Assembly (NCBI GenBank): GCA_003344405.1
Contig: NOWV01000002.1
Coordinates: 434,001 to 498,000 of the forward strand
Direction of reading: 5' to 3'
Length of the DNA: 64,000 nt
Origin: Trichoplax sp. H2
Lineage: Eukaryota > Placozoa > Uniplacotomia > Trichoplacea
Numbering within the stretch: the first letter of the stretch is position 1; each line of letters opens with the position of its first letter. The position numbers and the translations under genes are program-made. This document shows positions 1-13,100 of the stretch, in pieces. The notes below the pieces were generated by a model. That model was not told where the DNA came from. It saw only the letters and a list, made by a program, of their open reading frames with translations, and ran no database searches.

Positions 1-1928
1 ATACGTGGTGGGCACCATTTTGGTTCAAATTAGGAGATTGACTTCACTACAGCAATAAAATAGTGCGAATGGGTAGCACTCGAAAGATGCGTATACTGTA
101 ATGAGTACGATACTCGTATCTAGCGACAGATTCTATTCATAGGATTTCATACCTACGGTAGAAAGTAAATAATAATATTACTGTATACATGAACAAAATA
201 AAAGGAATCATGAATACAGTACGTAATACAGTACTATTAATAACTCCAAAAAAATGACATCATTGAGTAATGTTATCCAATAAACTCTCTCAAGTATTAC
301 CTGATGAAAATAAGAATAAAATGATTGCAAGCATTTTACTCCATTAATTTAAATCTGCACATTACTGTACTGTACAATTAATAGACGCAAATACGGCTAA
401 ATGTCAGCGTACAGTAAGAAGCATAATTTGTTGAGCTCTAAACATACGATATTATTATGTGCTGATCGATTCTGCCGGCAGTTCATTATAAAATTTTAAA
501 TGTCTGCAACAAGTCTCTTTATTGTATGTAAATGGTAACAGTTGGATAACAATGATAGAATATGAAAATATACATGGATCACTGGTAGAGAATTATTAAC
601 ATTGTCTTATTTACCTTCGGTTTGTTACTCCATAATAAAAATGCCAAATCGTAGACCACATCGATTATATTAATCAAGCCAAGACGCAATCGGACAGGTT
701 GTAATTAATATATTTTACCTTGAGTTTGTTTTGGAAATGATCGTTCAAAGTACTTGCGCCGATCCAAATCGATCACGAATGTGACACGTATGACGTATCA
801 ATATTCAAAGCTTTAGCAAGTGTGTGCAGTATTGGAGATGCAATGTAGCGTAATATAAGGTAAAGTAAAAAGTACAAGTACGGTACGTGAAGTATCACCA
901 GCGAGGGCTCCACTAGTTAATATTAGGAAAGCTATCAATGTATCTGAGGACCTTCTAGCAGGAAAGTGTGAGGACTATTGGAAGGTGAAGAGCTTTTCAT
1001 TACCATGATAATTTCATAGACATCGAAAGTAGCTATTATATTAATGCTAACGAGTAAGTTAATTATTCAATACATTTCAACTTGAACAGAATATGCTAGT
1101 ACGGGTATAATGCCCCCAAAATTCTTAAAATTTAGAATATATTTTGAACAAGAGGGACAGCATAACCATTGTTCTACTTTAATCATATGGCCAAAAGTCA
1201 ACATCCACTGATTTTATTGCGACAGATTTACATTCACAGGATACAAAATAATACGGCTGAAGATATAGGCATACGATACAGTAAAAACAGTAAATCGAAT
1301 ACTCTAGATTTTTCTGTCTCTACGTAGAGAAACGTATATATATATATATTAACAAGTAAATTAAATTATACTATTTGCATCCGTGTATTGCAGAAACCCA
1401 CATCAATTCGCAGTTATTATATACTTGTATAACTGTCTGAGACAATAGCATCGTTTTTGTTGGCATTCATAATCAATTTGAGTAAGCGACTATTCTATTT
1501 CACCGTTGGTATTGTATCCCAATGCAGTATCTACAGTACATTACATGACAGAAAAATCATGAAATTAAGCATCATTTAGTAATTCGTAATAATATCTCCA
1601 ACGTATGAGCATTGCGGAAATTTAAAATATTTCTCACATAATAAATACAAATCATACAAAGAGTTGGTGTTTCCTTGGATGCGTGTATTTGTAAAGTTAT
1701 ACTAGTAAGACCGTGAGTATTTACTAAAACATGCTGTAAGGTGGAGACCAGCGCCACACGCCTTCAATAGAAGAGTAGATCCACGCTTAACTTTTAATTG
1801 CAATACAATTGAGTGTCTTGACATTTCTATATCCAGATCCTTATCATCGTATATGCGTGTGATCATATGAACATTAAGGATGAATCATGACCTGGTAATA
1901 CCAGGCAATAAGAACTCTGTAGTTGTTG
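1..1928. other. Intergenic, no gene recognised
   Basis: AT-rich sequence before the BRIX1-like gene. The only open frame of any size (1572-1757, minus, 61 residues) has no recognisable motif. A few single TACAGTA/TACTGTA words occur. I see no RNA gene or mobile element. Confidence 0.5.
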
Positions 1929-2801
1929 CTAATCTTCCATAAACACATTCTCAACCTCATCAACGCTGAATTCGCGATTTCGCTTACGCTCTTTACTGGT
2001 TACCTTGGCTTTCGCTTTCACATGATGTCTCATGGCAGCCTGCTTTCGTAAAATTTTTCGGTATTCGTTGGGAGGATTGTAATTAGGATTTACAAATAAC
2101 GTTGGACCTCCAAAGCTACCATCAAAGATGCGAATTAAATTTAGAGTAAATCTAGGGCCAATTTCCACCAAAGTGCCATCTTCTTCAACGATTTGGTAAT
2201 TACGGAACCAAATTCTTTCGTCTAATAATGAGAATGAAAAAACGTGATCGACAAAGGGCTTGGAGCGAGGGTGATTTTGTGGAGTACTAAAAACTTGAGT
2301 AAAAAGTTCCTGCAATAAAGAATAATGCGGCGACGTAGAAAAGCCTTTATCAAACGATACAATAGGTCTGGAACCTTTCAGACAATTACCAGTCATCTTC
2401 AATTCATCCATGGTGTGTACATTTTCGACAAGAAATTTAGCTGATGGTCCATGAGGTATATTACTTATCCACAGGTAAGCATCTTGCTTCTTTTTAACTT
2501 GAAAAAATAGGCACTTTGTGCAGTTTTTTAGCTCACAAATTTCATTAATGACGCGTAATTCATCACGATTTTCTAATTTATTGTCAGACTTAGAGTGTGG
2601 AATTAAACATCTGAGATCGTTCATTAGATGGCGTATCCCGTATGTGATGCCTCTAGCTGAAAAAATTAGTATTCGTTGCTTATTCGTCCATTTTTGCACG
2701 ATCTTGTTCTCATCTTGCTGCTCTGCGTGATCTTCTTTGCTTCTTTTGACCTTCTTAACAGGGTCGCCTTGTTTTAAGTTTTCTTTTCTTTTTTTACCCA
2801 T
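1929..2801 (-). CDS. BRIX1: BRX1/BRIX1 ribosome biogenesis protein (Brix domain)
   Basis: This 290-residue single-exon frame is the nucleolar Brix-domain protein needed for 60S ribosomal subunit assembly, where family members bind pre-rRNA. The N-terminus is lysine-rich (residues 1-25, nuclear/nucleolar signal). The Brix domain runs from about residue 43 to 230 and shows the family hallmarks RILIFSARGITYGIRHLMND (43-62), then PHSK, NCTKCLFF, the GPSAKFLV segment, MTGNCLKGSRP, PFVDHVF, RIWFRNYQI and GPRFTLNLI..FDGSFGGPTL. A basic tail follows. Human BRIX1 is about 353 residues, so the C-terminal extension is shorter here. The start ATG (2799-2801) opens directly into the basic leader. The gene is intronless although most neighbours are split. 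It lies head to head with GTF2H5, the two start codons 482 bp apart. Identity is confident from the block of BRX1-specific motifs. Confidence 0.96.
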   Translation of the reverse strand: MGKKRKENLKQGDPVKKVKRSKEDHAEQQDENKIVQKWTNKQRILIFSARGITYGIRHLMNDLRCLIPHSKSDNKLENRDELRVINEICELKNCTKCLFFQVKKKQDAYLWISNIPHGPSAKFLVENVHTMDELKMTGNCLKGSRPIVSFDKGFSTSPHYSLLQELFTQVFSTPQNHPRSKPFVDHVFSFSLLDERIWFRNYQIVEEDGTLVEIGPRFTLNLIRIFDGSFGGPTLFVNPNYNPPNEYRKILRKQAAMRHHVKAKAKVTSKERKRNREFSVDEVENVFMED

Positions 2802-3283
2802 TTAAATGCGCTAATAAGGTTTATGATGGTTTATAGTACAAGTAAAAGATAATATACCTAGAAAACGATATTAATAATTGTAATTGTTCAAACTGATAGG
2901 GCATGTCCAACGCTGCTGTCAGCTCCAGGTCGTTAGCTTTTGCAAGCAATGCAGAAATGTCCAGTACTGTACGCACGTGTGCCGATTATACTGTACTACA
3001 GTGCATACTTCAACATGGTACTGGCTACTGGTAATGCGCTGTACAGTACAGTACTGTACTGTACATGGACTAATACTAGAGGTACTGTACAGTACTGTAC
3101 TGTACAATACTTCCATTTCTTGTGGTCCATGACTATTCAGTCTACTGACACAAATTCTTCTCTCCACTATAAATATTGTGCTGCAGCTCCTCAATCGGAT
3201 TGTAGTCTAGTAGTGGAATTGCTGTGATTTAACGCAGTTTATTCCTAATATTAATCAATTTATCCGTTCACAAACACAAGCAA
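2802..3283. promoter_or_regulatory. Shared 5' region of BRIX1 and GTF2H5
   Basis: This 482-bp spacer separates two divergent start codons and must hold both 5' UTRs and probably both promoters. Its centre (3041-3110) is a dense cluster of GTACAGTAC/GTACTGTAC words that can fold on itself. No clear TATA box was seen near either start. Open frames on both strands here are by-products of the self-complementary repeat. Confidence 0.5.
3041..3110. repeat. GTACAGTAC/GTACTGTAC cluster
   Basis: Overlapping copies of the pentamer-based words TACAG and CTGTA joined by GTAC. Because TACAG and CTGTA are reverse complements, the run is a set of nested palindromes. It lies between the BRIX1 and GTF2H5 starts. 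Confidence 0.8.
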
Positions 3284-4317
3284 ATGGTAAACGTCTTGAA
3301 GGGAGTGTTGGTTGAATGGTAAGTCTTTATTATAATATCGATTCCACGTAAAATAGGCACAACAAAGAATTTTAGCTATACAGTAGTTAACGACAAAAAT
3401 ACAGTTTATGCTAGCAACTTTTAAAGATATATATGTTACTGTAATGTAGTGGAGTTCTCTCCATCGTAAATTGATATACTAGTTTATACCTTATGTATGA
3501 CTTTGTTACGGATTCTATAACATGTAGTCTTAAGTTATTACGAAACATAACTACAAAATCGAACAATTATACGCGTATAATGAATGATTACGAGTGGGGA
3601 CTACAGTACAGTAGTTCGTGGTGTTGCTCGTTTGAGTTGAAACTTGAAGGATGAAGAACTACTGTACCTGCACTAATTACTCACTGCACAATGGACTGAT
3701 ACTTTAGAATTGACCATTTCAAATTCACAATTAATGATCCAACATGCGATTCAGTATGGATTAGAAAGTATTCAGTTAGTAGCGAATATTATACTGCACA
3801 ATAGGCCCAGCCATAATAAGTCCGATTACTCAGATACTGTACAATAGATAAATGACTATCTACAGTTGTGTTGTATCGTTGAATTATATGATGGTGGACC
3901 TTATTTATAAAATACAATATTTATAAATACTAGTGCACACCCTGCTTGTTACATTAATAAGGATCAAATGAATTGAGCAACATTGACAAGTTTGATGGAA
4001 ATAAGATGTTGTGGATGATCGATGATAAAGCCTACGAGACCTTCTGTAGGAAAGAAGATACCTTTTAAAATGGATTCTACTGTACGTATACTTGTTTATT
4101 TTTAAGATTTCTTTCCGCCTCTAGTGATCCAACGGTGAAACAGTACTTACTGCACCTGGACGAAACCAATGCCCTTGGTCAAAAATTCGTTATTGAAGAT
4201 TTAGATGATCAACATGTATTTGTCACAGCGGAGATCAAAGATACGTTAATGAAGAAGATTGATGCTATGATGGAGCAGTTATCTTACTCCTCGAGCGATA
4301 AGCAAGAAACCAAGTAG
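3284..4317 (+). CDS. GTF2H5: TFIIH subunit GTF2H5 (TTDA/Tfb5), two exons
   Basis: This is the smallest subunit of the transcription/DNA-repair factor TFIIH; it stabilises the complex and stimulates the XPB helicase. Exon 1 is 3284-3318 (MVNVLKGVLVE plus two bases) and ends at a GTAAGT donor. Exon 2 is 4125-4317 after ...CCGCCTCTAG. The split codon TG|T gives Cys, so the join reads ECDPTVKQYLLHLDETNALG, matching the family. The protein is 75 residues (human 71), and KFVIEDLDDQHVFVTAEI is the conserved core. The intron is 806 bp and contains scattered TACAGTA words. The start has an AAATGG context. A polyadenylation signal AATAAA begins one base after the stop, so the 3' UTR must be very short. 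The TFIIH assignment is secure from sequence length and motif order. Confidence 0.95.
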
Positions 4318-4323
4318 AATAAA
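4318..4323 (+). terminator. Polyadenylation signal of GTF2H5
   Basis: AATAAA directly follows the TAG stop. It is the only candidate close to the gene end. Confidence 0.6.
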
Positions 4324-6591
4324 CACTCGGATAAAAAAATAATCTATCGCAAATGCTATTACTGTACAGTACTGTACATATATGTACCGCCCAGCATATT
4401 TTTGCTGCATAACTTGTATACGTTGTAAAGTTGAATAAATTATTGTCATTTTGGAGGACCTCTGATGATTAGTTAATGAATACGGCCGTTGACAATGATG
4501 TGATTGATGATTTACCATATAGCGCCGCATGAACACAAGCAAGCTGGGAACTAATGAAACAGATTTAAACGGTAACTAGCTTCTATGATAGCTTCGCGGG
4601 CGTTTACATTGCTATCTTAGTTTCTGATTAGTAAGTGATGGATCCATCTATCTTCTTAAGCAGTATAGGATTACCATAACATTGGTACATTAGTTGCCAG
4701 CACCGAATTGGTTTGAAAGATCAGCAAAATAATACTGCGTCTAAGAAGTTATTTGCCACCCTTTGAGAAAGACAAGTTTTGATAATTAATAATATTTTAT
4801 TATCTATTCCTAATCCACGCCAATACTATTAGTAAGTAGTTGTAGTCTCGTAAGTTATACATCACAGTAGTCACACTATGAGAAAGTGAAGTTTTGATAT
4901 TTAATAAAATTTTATTATCCATCCACTATCTACGCCAACACCATGAAGAGTTGTTTTCACATCATCGAGCTATCAAAATAAAAAATAGATAAAAATATGA
5001 TACCAAAATTGATGATGTTTTGGAGATGTCATGTAATTATAGACTATTGATATTAGTTTACGACCCTTCTTCCAATCACTTCCCCAATTTTTTAAATAAT
5101 ATATAACCATTTTTGCACAACATTCATTATCTGTCATGAAGCTGTAAATATGATGTTTTTCCGACGTGAAGATTAATTACCAATAAATCGATGGGTTTAT
5201 TTGTTTCAGATATCAAAATCTAGTTTTGATTTCTACCGATTACATTTTGTAGATTTACTGGCAAGGATAATATACAGTAAAAGAAAGTAAGAAATTATGT
5301 CCATCTAGATTTCTTACTGATTTCGAAATAATAAATTTCTTTTTAAAATCTTTACCGTAAATGCTTATTTGGATTATATTTTACGCGGGGTGATGCTCTG
5401 GGGATAACAATATATTGTATCACCGTAAAGAAATTGTTGGTATTACAATCAGCTAAGTTGGTTGTTAAGAAAATTTGTTAATGTATTCGAGAATCTTGTC
5501 GGCGGTTATTCTAGCAATACCAACTAATAGTAATCAGCAAATGAACAGGCGTGATTGAACGGCTACGAACTAAAAAATGGAAAAAGATCAATAAGCCTCT
5601 AGCTATTCAAAATATCAAACTTATTATCTTTGCGGCTGATATAAATAACATTGAAGACGTCATAATTTTACCCAAGAAATATTTACCGTAAGCTCTTTTG
5701 TCATTACTGCAAATTTTGTATCGCAGCGAATCAGCAGAAAACGTTACAGGTACGAAACTCCATTTTTATTATAATTGGTGATTAACAACGATAACAGCGT
5801 AACATATGTAAGTCCTAAAAGTATGATTTAGCTGTTGAGCTCAAATACCATCAAGTGTCCTATTGTACCAATATCCTCGTTCATTTGTACCCATACTGTA
5901 CTGTTATCCCGGCGTATAGGAGTAATTTATAATTTACCTATTCTAACTTTAAAAAGAACGTGCTCATTCTTAGCATTGTTGTTAAAGGTAAAATCTCCAA
6001 GTTTGACTGCACTATATATATATATGGGATATTATGCAAGTATGACTATACTGTACAAAACACTACAGGATAATTTACGTTTTGCTACTTAACTCTCATG
6101 CCGTAGAGATAACTAAATTCGTATTATTTACTTCAGCCGATTCTATCGATGCTTCAAATCAAATTGATGCTATCAGTCATTTTATTATTTCGTCTCTAAG
6201 TACGTTTCAATATTTTCGGGTGCTGTAGGTTCAGAATTTGTCTGGTGTTATGATGATTGTAAATTATGAAATCTCCAATTTTGATGTACAGTACTATAGA
6301 GTATTCGTATTCTTATTCGGGTGGGTCTGGAAGGTACTGTTTATAGAGAGCAAGATTTTTTTCTGTTGCCTCCATGGGCATTGTTGACTCAAGTATTGTT
6401 CAAAGGTTTTCCACAAATTAATCAATTTATACTATTTGTACGTGCATTTCTAATCTTTGAGTGATTGCCCAAATCTGGAATTAATAGAAAGTGTTCATTT
6501 TTATCAAAATCTTCAATGGTAGGAATTATTTGGTTGAAATCCTAATTTTTATTCTCATACTGCAGTATCGTATTTCATCTCATTTCTGGTC

Positions 6592-6744
6592 GTACAGTAT
6601 ACTGCACTATACAGTACTGTGTAGAGGTCAATCGTGGGATTGACCTCAACATTTACTCAACATACTGTATTGTATACATACTGTACAGTACATACAGTAT
6701 ACTGTACTGTATACCTATGGATGCGTATGGACAGTACGGTACAG
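6592..6744. repeat. GTAC-word cluster
   Basis: About a dozen overlapping TACAGTAC/GTACTGTA words, including a TATACAGTA-type run at 6661-6715. Same word family as at 3041-3110. Confidence 0.75.
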
Positions 6745-7124
6745 TCATTCGTTAATTAATTATAATTGACTGCGATTACCTTGTGATACAGTAATTGAGA
6801 TCTTGTGAAGGCAGATTATAGTACTGTCATGGTAGAATGATCAACAAAGTTAATTTACTGTTTAACCTATAGTTGAAGCTATTAACTTTCCATACAGTAA
6901 ATCTGTGTAATGGCGGTATTGTCAACAGTGTAGTTTTGACCGTAAATATGGTATTGCAGGGTAGAGTCCGAAGCTAGACTTCGCTAGTAATGGTGATGAG
7001 TAGAATTCTTGTACTGCATCATGGATTCCATAACTATACCAGATATTCGATTCACTACTTCACCAAAAATTGGATTGAAATGGCAAGGTGAAGTATGGAC
7101 TAAATAATTTATAAGATTCAATTA

Positions 7125-7770
7125 ATAGGGATAAAGAAAAGGAGGAAAATGATTTCCTCTTTACCTACACGAATCAGGTGTGAAACATCAGATGTGACCC
7201 GTCCGTCACGCCACGGACCAGTCAAATTTGTAGCACATCAGCCTACAATATCAGACTACAACATCAGACCATGCAGATAATCTACAGTACAGTACAGTAT
7301 AGTGAGTACAGTACAGTACAGTACAGTACTGTACTGTACAGTATATGCAGAGTACTGTAGACAGTAGTACTGTACTGAGTCAGTACGACCGTACTGTACT
7401 GTACTGTACAGTGTACAGTACACACACTCACTCACTGTACTGTACAGTACAGTGTACAGTACTGTACAGTACAGTATCTGTTTCACTGGAGTATTTTTAG
7501 AAACGTTTAATTAATAAAAGATCGTTTGCTCTCTCTTTTTTTGCGGCTGCTGGTAAAAAGAAATTGGGTTGTTTTTTTTGGGGGGGGGGTGCTTTTGTTT
7601 CCGAAAATACACCATGGCTATAGGAAGTTCAGTGACTTTATGGGCCAGGTTAGGGCCTTAGGCAGTTTGTACATTTGTTTTCTTTTTCACTCTATTCTCT
7701 GATTGTGGTTGTGTACAGTACCTCATTATCAGGTCGTTAGTGAATGACACGTGATAAAGTGATACGTAAT
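7125..7770 (+). repeat. Left copy of gap-flanking duplication
   Basis: Sequence from ATAGGGATAAAGAAAAGG to ...GTGATACGTAAT runs directly into the N gap. The same start and end words bound 7791-8627 on the other side. Outside the GTAC cluster the two copies are nearly identical; within it they differ by indels. This fits two allelic contig ends placed side by side. Confidence 0.85.
7281..7478. repeat. Densest GTAC-word cluster
   Basis: Nearly 200 bp built almost only from TACAG/CTGTA/GTAC units on both strands, giving long potential stem structures. It falls inside the left copy of the gap-flanking duplication, and it is the part where the two copies disagree most. Confidence 0.85.
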
Positions 7771-7790
7771 NNNNNNNNNNNNNNNNNNNN
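7771..7790. other. Assembly gap (20 N)
   Basis: Run of exactly 20 N. The flanks overlap in content, so the gap probably represents negative or zero distance, not missing sequence. Confidence 0.95.
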
Positions 7791-8627
7791 ATAGGGATAA
7801 AGAAAAGGAGGAAAATGATTTCCTCTTTACCTACACGAATCAGGTGTGAAACATCAGATGTGACCCGTCCGTCACGCCACGGACCAGTCAAATTTGTAGC
7901 ACATCAGCCTACATCAGACTACAACATCAGACCATGCAGATAATCTACAGTACAGTGAGTACAGTACAGTACAGTACTGTACTGTATGTGCAGAGTACTG
8001 TAGACAGTGCAGTAGTACTGTACTGTACTGAGTCAGTACGACCGTACTGTACTGTATAGTGTACAGTACTGTATGTCGTAAATGTGATCCGTTTTCTTCG
8101 GTGTGTTTGAATAGTAAAAACTTGTTAGTAAAACGCTCTAAAAAGCTAATCGTTATGACTCTTCCTATACTGTACACATAAGTCTGTTATTGTAGAAAGT
8201 TACCCACTACTTAAGTCGAGAGCTATCCGTACATATTAAAACCATGATTTTGCGATCAATTTTGTATCAATGCAAAAATGATAATATGGAATGTACAGTA
8301 CATTGTACTGTAGACTCCGTGTACTGTACAGTACAGTATCTGTTTCACTGGAGTATTTTTAGAAACGTTTAATAAAAGATCGCTTGCTCTCTCTTTTTTT
8401 GCGGCTGCTGGTAAAAAGAAATTGGGTTGTTTTTTTTGGGGGGGGGTGCTTTTGTTTCCGAAAATACACCATGGCTATAGGAAGTTCAGTGACTTTATGG
8501 GCCAGGTTAGGGCCTTAGGCAGTTTGTACATTTGTTTTCTTTTTCACTCTATTCTCTGATTGTGGTTGTGTACAGTACCTCATTATCAGGTCGTTAGTGA
8601 ATGACACGTGATAAAGTGATACGTAAT
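7791..8627 (+). repeat. Right copy of gap-flanking duplication
   Basis: Second version of 7125-7770, 191 bp longer. The extra material is mainly a unique block (about 8070-8310) inserted among the GTAC words. It begins immediately after the Ns and ends at the same base as the left contig. Confidence 0.85.
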
Positions 8628-10134
8628 GCAGTACGGCACAGTCAGTAGAGTACGTACTGTACTGTCGTGTGAGATGTTGATGACAACACCCATACAGTAC
8701 ACTTCATTCCGCTCATTGTGGTAGACAGAGAGAGTGAACGCACCCCAATATTCATTGTATCCCATTGGTTAATAATCATCGACGTCATGGCATTGCTGAC
8801 ACCACAGTAGTATCGCACAGGAGGACGACAGTAGCTACATACAGTACGACAGTCATTGTCGCTGATGTGAGTATTGGACTTTGTACAGCGAGTGTGAAAC
8901 AAGCGGCAAGCTATTACTACCCAATACCGACGGTAATTCCTAGCGAAAACACTCATTCGTGTTTGTCGACGTTGATAGGCGACAACACCTTTCGTTGCCT
9001 AACGTTGAAGAAGAAATCAACTGTTGAACGTTCAATTAGTTAATACCCAAAGTGAATCTTTGCCCTTTTCAGTCGATGTGGTTGTACTCTACTGTTGTAC
9101 ATACTGCAAATAAGATTGGTCAAGCGAGAGAGTAGACTGTCAACAGCATAAAACCAAGGCGATTACAGTACAAGACTCGTCTAATAAGTAGAATTACAAT
9201 CATTATAACTGGACACACATCTCTAAATGTGTCCTTGTTCAGGAAAGAGTCCATTGAAGAAAATACACCACAATTTGTAAACAACATTATTGGTGAGTCA
9301 TTGCTTGTTCTCTTCTTAACAAATTATCATGATATCATGCATGGCGATTCTGTGTATTAGTGTATATAGTTGTTTTGTATTACAACACTCTTCACTTTGT
9401 CAATCAATAGCCATGTAGAATATTTCATCTTCGGCCAACTTGATAGTCATGATAAGATGGACGACACGGGTTGACGTAAATCAACCAATTTCAATTGATT
9501 GACAACGACAGTACTATGGGACAGCATGTAGAGCATACAGCATAGCTGGAGTCATATGTACATTAACTATCTAGACTCAATTAACTTTATACAGTACGTA
9601 TGTCTACCACTTTATTTATTTATTCTGATTCATAGCAGCTGATGTGCAACGTCATGAATCTCCAGACCCTACTGTACATCAGTAAATCAATATAAATCAA
9701 CCTAACGCGTATAACGACATTATACCTTGAACAAGTAGACGCTACTAGAACAACATTAAATCCATTGAAATACAATCGACACTCATTTCAAGCGTGCATG
9801 CATGCTTATATTCATAGTCAACTTCAGTTGAACTTTTCCAACATTGAGCACGTGGTATGTCATGGACGACAAATGATTGCATTAATAAGCCTATCCGATC
9901 ATCTTTGATAGCATTAGTTAGCTGCAGGGTGTAAAACTAAAACCATTCTTTTCGTCCATCTCCTGCTGGATCCACTTGATACTCCAGTGCTGGATTTTGA
10001 CTTAGTACGATCAATCGAGCAAGTGTAACAATGCGTAGACCTGTGCAATGTCAATTTCAACGACACCAAATTGGCTGATCAACTTATTTCTATAATTTTT
10101 TTTGGTGATAGATCTTCCTTACTAACAGTCAAAA

Positions 10135-13100
10135 ATGTCTTCATTATGGCAAAACTCAGCCGCGGTTGCGGGTATTGGTGTAGCGGCGGTAGTTTCCGCA
10201 GTTTATCTCTCCAAACGTAGCGCCGCTCCAGAAATACCAGCCATTGATATCAATCATCAATCAGTGGAACTAGAGGTAAGTCATTTGTGCTGTACTGCAC
10301 TGTACTCATTTCGTGTTCTGTATGAATCGAGTGGCTAGCTTAAGCTTACACAACTCCTTCTCATCGATGCTTTTACTGTCAAGTTCAATAAAATGACAGT
10401 TAATTAATGAAAGACAATGATCAATGCTCTTATGAACTACTAAATTGGGCAGTTGAATCATACTATACTGGATGGACGATGATAATAATAATCTTATACA
10501 GCATTCTGTATAGGTACTATTTACTTTTGTTTCCCAAGCTACATTTTTATTTCTAGTCTGATGATTTAGCAAGCAATGCATGCTGTACGATGATGCTGGA
10601 CCTCTGTTTACTGTTAAATTGTTCCATGTGTAAACTACGGTATCTCTCTCTCTCTCTCTATAAGTATACACTGCACTCAGTGCTTAATTGCCTACTACGC
10701 AGTGACTCACTGTCATCAGTGGTTAGTAACTTGACCAAATCTTAAAATGAACTATAGGCGAATGTTTGAATTCCTTTTCTTCTACAGTATTTATTAACTC
10801 GAGCAAAGTTGTCTACGTGCTTTCCGCGTCGTCGCGTAATATGTCAGCATTCTTACCGGGAGGAGGCCTGCCACGATGCACAGTTCTGGATAAGGGTGTT
10901 ATTTATGTCTTCCTATATCTGTTAATACTATTTAATATATACAATAACACTCACAAATTACACCATCATCCTCAAGGTGATTCTACGTCGGTAATATTGG
11001 CATGAGCCAGAGTTAGAAATTATAGTGCGGGACTTGCCAATTTCTGTAAGCTAGTTAAGTATAAGTGGAGGATGATGATACTAAAAATGAGACTCTTTTA
11101 AGGTGAAATTTGAACAGCTTTTACCAAGGAAATGAAAAGCTATGAACAATTTTTCCATACATATTCACATCACTGTAACAAAAAAAATAATAATGTAATC
11201 TATATTGACTGCAACTCTAACCACAGACTACTAGATATTAAGGTATGACATCAGAGAGGCTAAAGATGCCTGCGGGCCGCACTCAAGTTCAAAGCTCTGC
11301 TAGATATGTGCATTTATTAATCTATGCCCTAGTTAGTTAGATAGCTATTAAAAGATGTAATGTGATATAATTTGATATTGATGGTACAGTATATTGTCCT
11401 TTAATTAGCATTAGCTGATTATATTAATTATTATGATCATTATCACAGAAATGATTTAAAAATAAATAATAAAGTCATAAGATTAGACTTCTTTTTATCA
11501 CGATTAATACTGTAGTGTTGTTGCATCTTACTATGGTTAAAAATTATACTTATAAATTTTACTATTTGAGTCTCCTGTTAATTCACAGTTGTGGCTTTTT
11601 TATTCCTAATACGCCTATATAAATGTGTATATCTATAGGATGGTTCGCGTGTACATGCCGGATTAGAGGACCCTAACCAACTATTAGAGTACTTATATGA
11701 AGATTCTAAAACAGTTTTAGAGTGTCTTCACCGTGGAGCTCGTGTATCAAGTAAGATACTTACTAATTGCTACTCATCCTGATCAATGCTATGAAAATAC
11801 AAACTCTTCGATTGAAGCGTTCGATTTCATAAGTATGTACTTATGGCGATTTCACATCGTTAAATGTTCCTATTCATTGCTAGACAACGGACCTTGCCTC
11901 GGTTATAGAGATGGGGATGGACCTTATCAATGGATCCACTACAACGAGGTAAAGACTGTAAAAAGTTCATTTCGAGCTATGTGTATTGAAATTCGACTTT
12001 GGACATAATCCTATCTTAAAAATATACCCTTTTATCAATATAACGATAATATGTGTAGATATACCCATTTAGACTGCACCTAAAGGTGTACGCAGCCACA
12101 TATTATATTCTTAACATTGATTTATAATTTATGTAACATAGGTTATAGAAAAAGCAGAGGCAATCGGATCTGGTCTTGTATCTCTCGGTTGCAGTCCTGG
12201 AGAAGATACATTCGTTGCTATCTACTCACAGAATCGTCCTGAGGTTTGATTTGATGATTTAAATCATTTCATCTGACTTAATTGCCATTTAATGCTAAAC
12301 AAATTTATTTTGTGATATAATATCCGAAAAATATTGTGTATTTCTTACACTAGTGGATTATGTGCGAGCACGCGTGTTACTCTTATTCAATGGTGGTTGT
12401 TGCTTTATATGATACGCTTGGAAAAGATTCTTGTCGATATATCCTAGACCAAAGTGGGTTGATTGTTACAATTGAATATCATCTGTATGATGAAACAATA
12501 GTACAATAGTAATACTTAACTAGCACCGCAAGGTAATTATTTTATGTCCACAATCAATTTTAATTTCAGCTAAATGCACCACTGCTATTTGCGATAATAG
12601 CGAAAAAGTTGACAGTTTACTACTGCAGTGTGACGAGCTACCGAATTTGCGTAATATTATCAAGATAAATGATGTAACACCGGAAGAAAAAGCGCGGGCT
12701 AATAAAATAAATGTCAACCTTCTTCAACTATCTGAGTTAGAAGTATGCCCTCAGATTTCCTTTTAAACTTTGCTAGCGTTGTCTGCTTGTTTTAAAACTG
12801 TTTTATATTCTTTATTTTAATATTAAAAGGCTTTGGGTAGAAAAGACAAACATAAATTGCAGGTATTTGTTGGATAACTAATCTGTAATAATTTAATAAC
12901 ATCAATACTTTCAATACTTATGTGTAATAGTTGTAATTTATTAAAACGGTACTCCATTTGTTAGCCTGCAACTCCAAACAGTCTCGCAACACTTTGTTAT
13001 ACCAGCGGGACTACAGGTGAGTTACGTACTAGTTTACAGCATCAGAAGTTATCACATACGACAACTAACATGGGCATAAACTTGAATATTTATTTCTTTC

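Larger units (their letters stand above)
4324..10134. other. Repeat-rich spacer with assembly gap, no gene recognised
   Basis: This 5.8-kb stretch holds no gene I can support. It contains GTAC-word clusters (6592-6744, 7281-7478, 7944-8074, 8292-8340), a 20-N gap (7771-7790) and a duplicated segment around that gap. Open frames at 5835-6092, 7256-8177 and 8642-9043 come from repeats or overlap each other on opposite strands and carry no motif. The last few hundred bases must include the 5' UTR and promoter of the acyl-CoA synthetase gene. Confidence 0.5.

Noticed and set aside
2884-3227. Overlapping open frames on both strands near 3 kb
   Set aside because: They are translations of the self-complementary GTAC cluster (YSTVLY-type strings) between two real genes.
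7256-8177. Open frames with LYSTVQYC-type strings
   Set aside because: Repeat translation; one even spans the N gap.
8642-9043. Two open frames of about 100 residues on opposite strands
   Set aside because: They overlap each other, have no domain, and no splice context was found.
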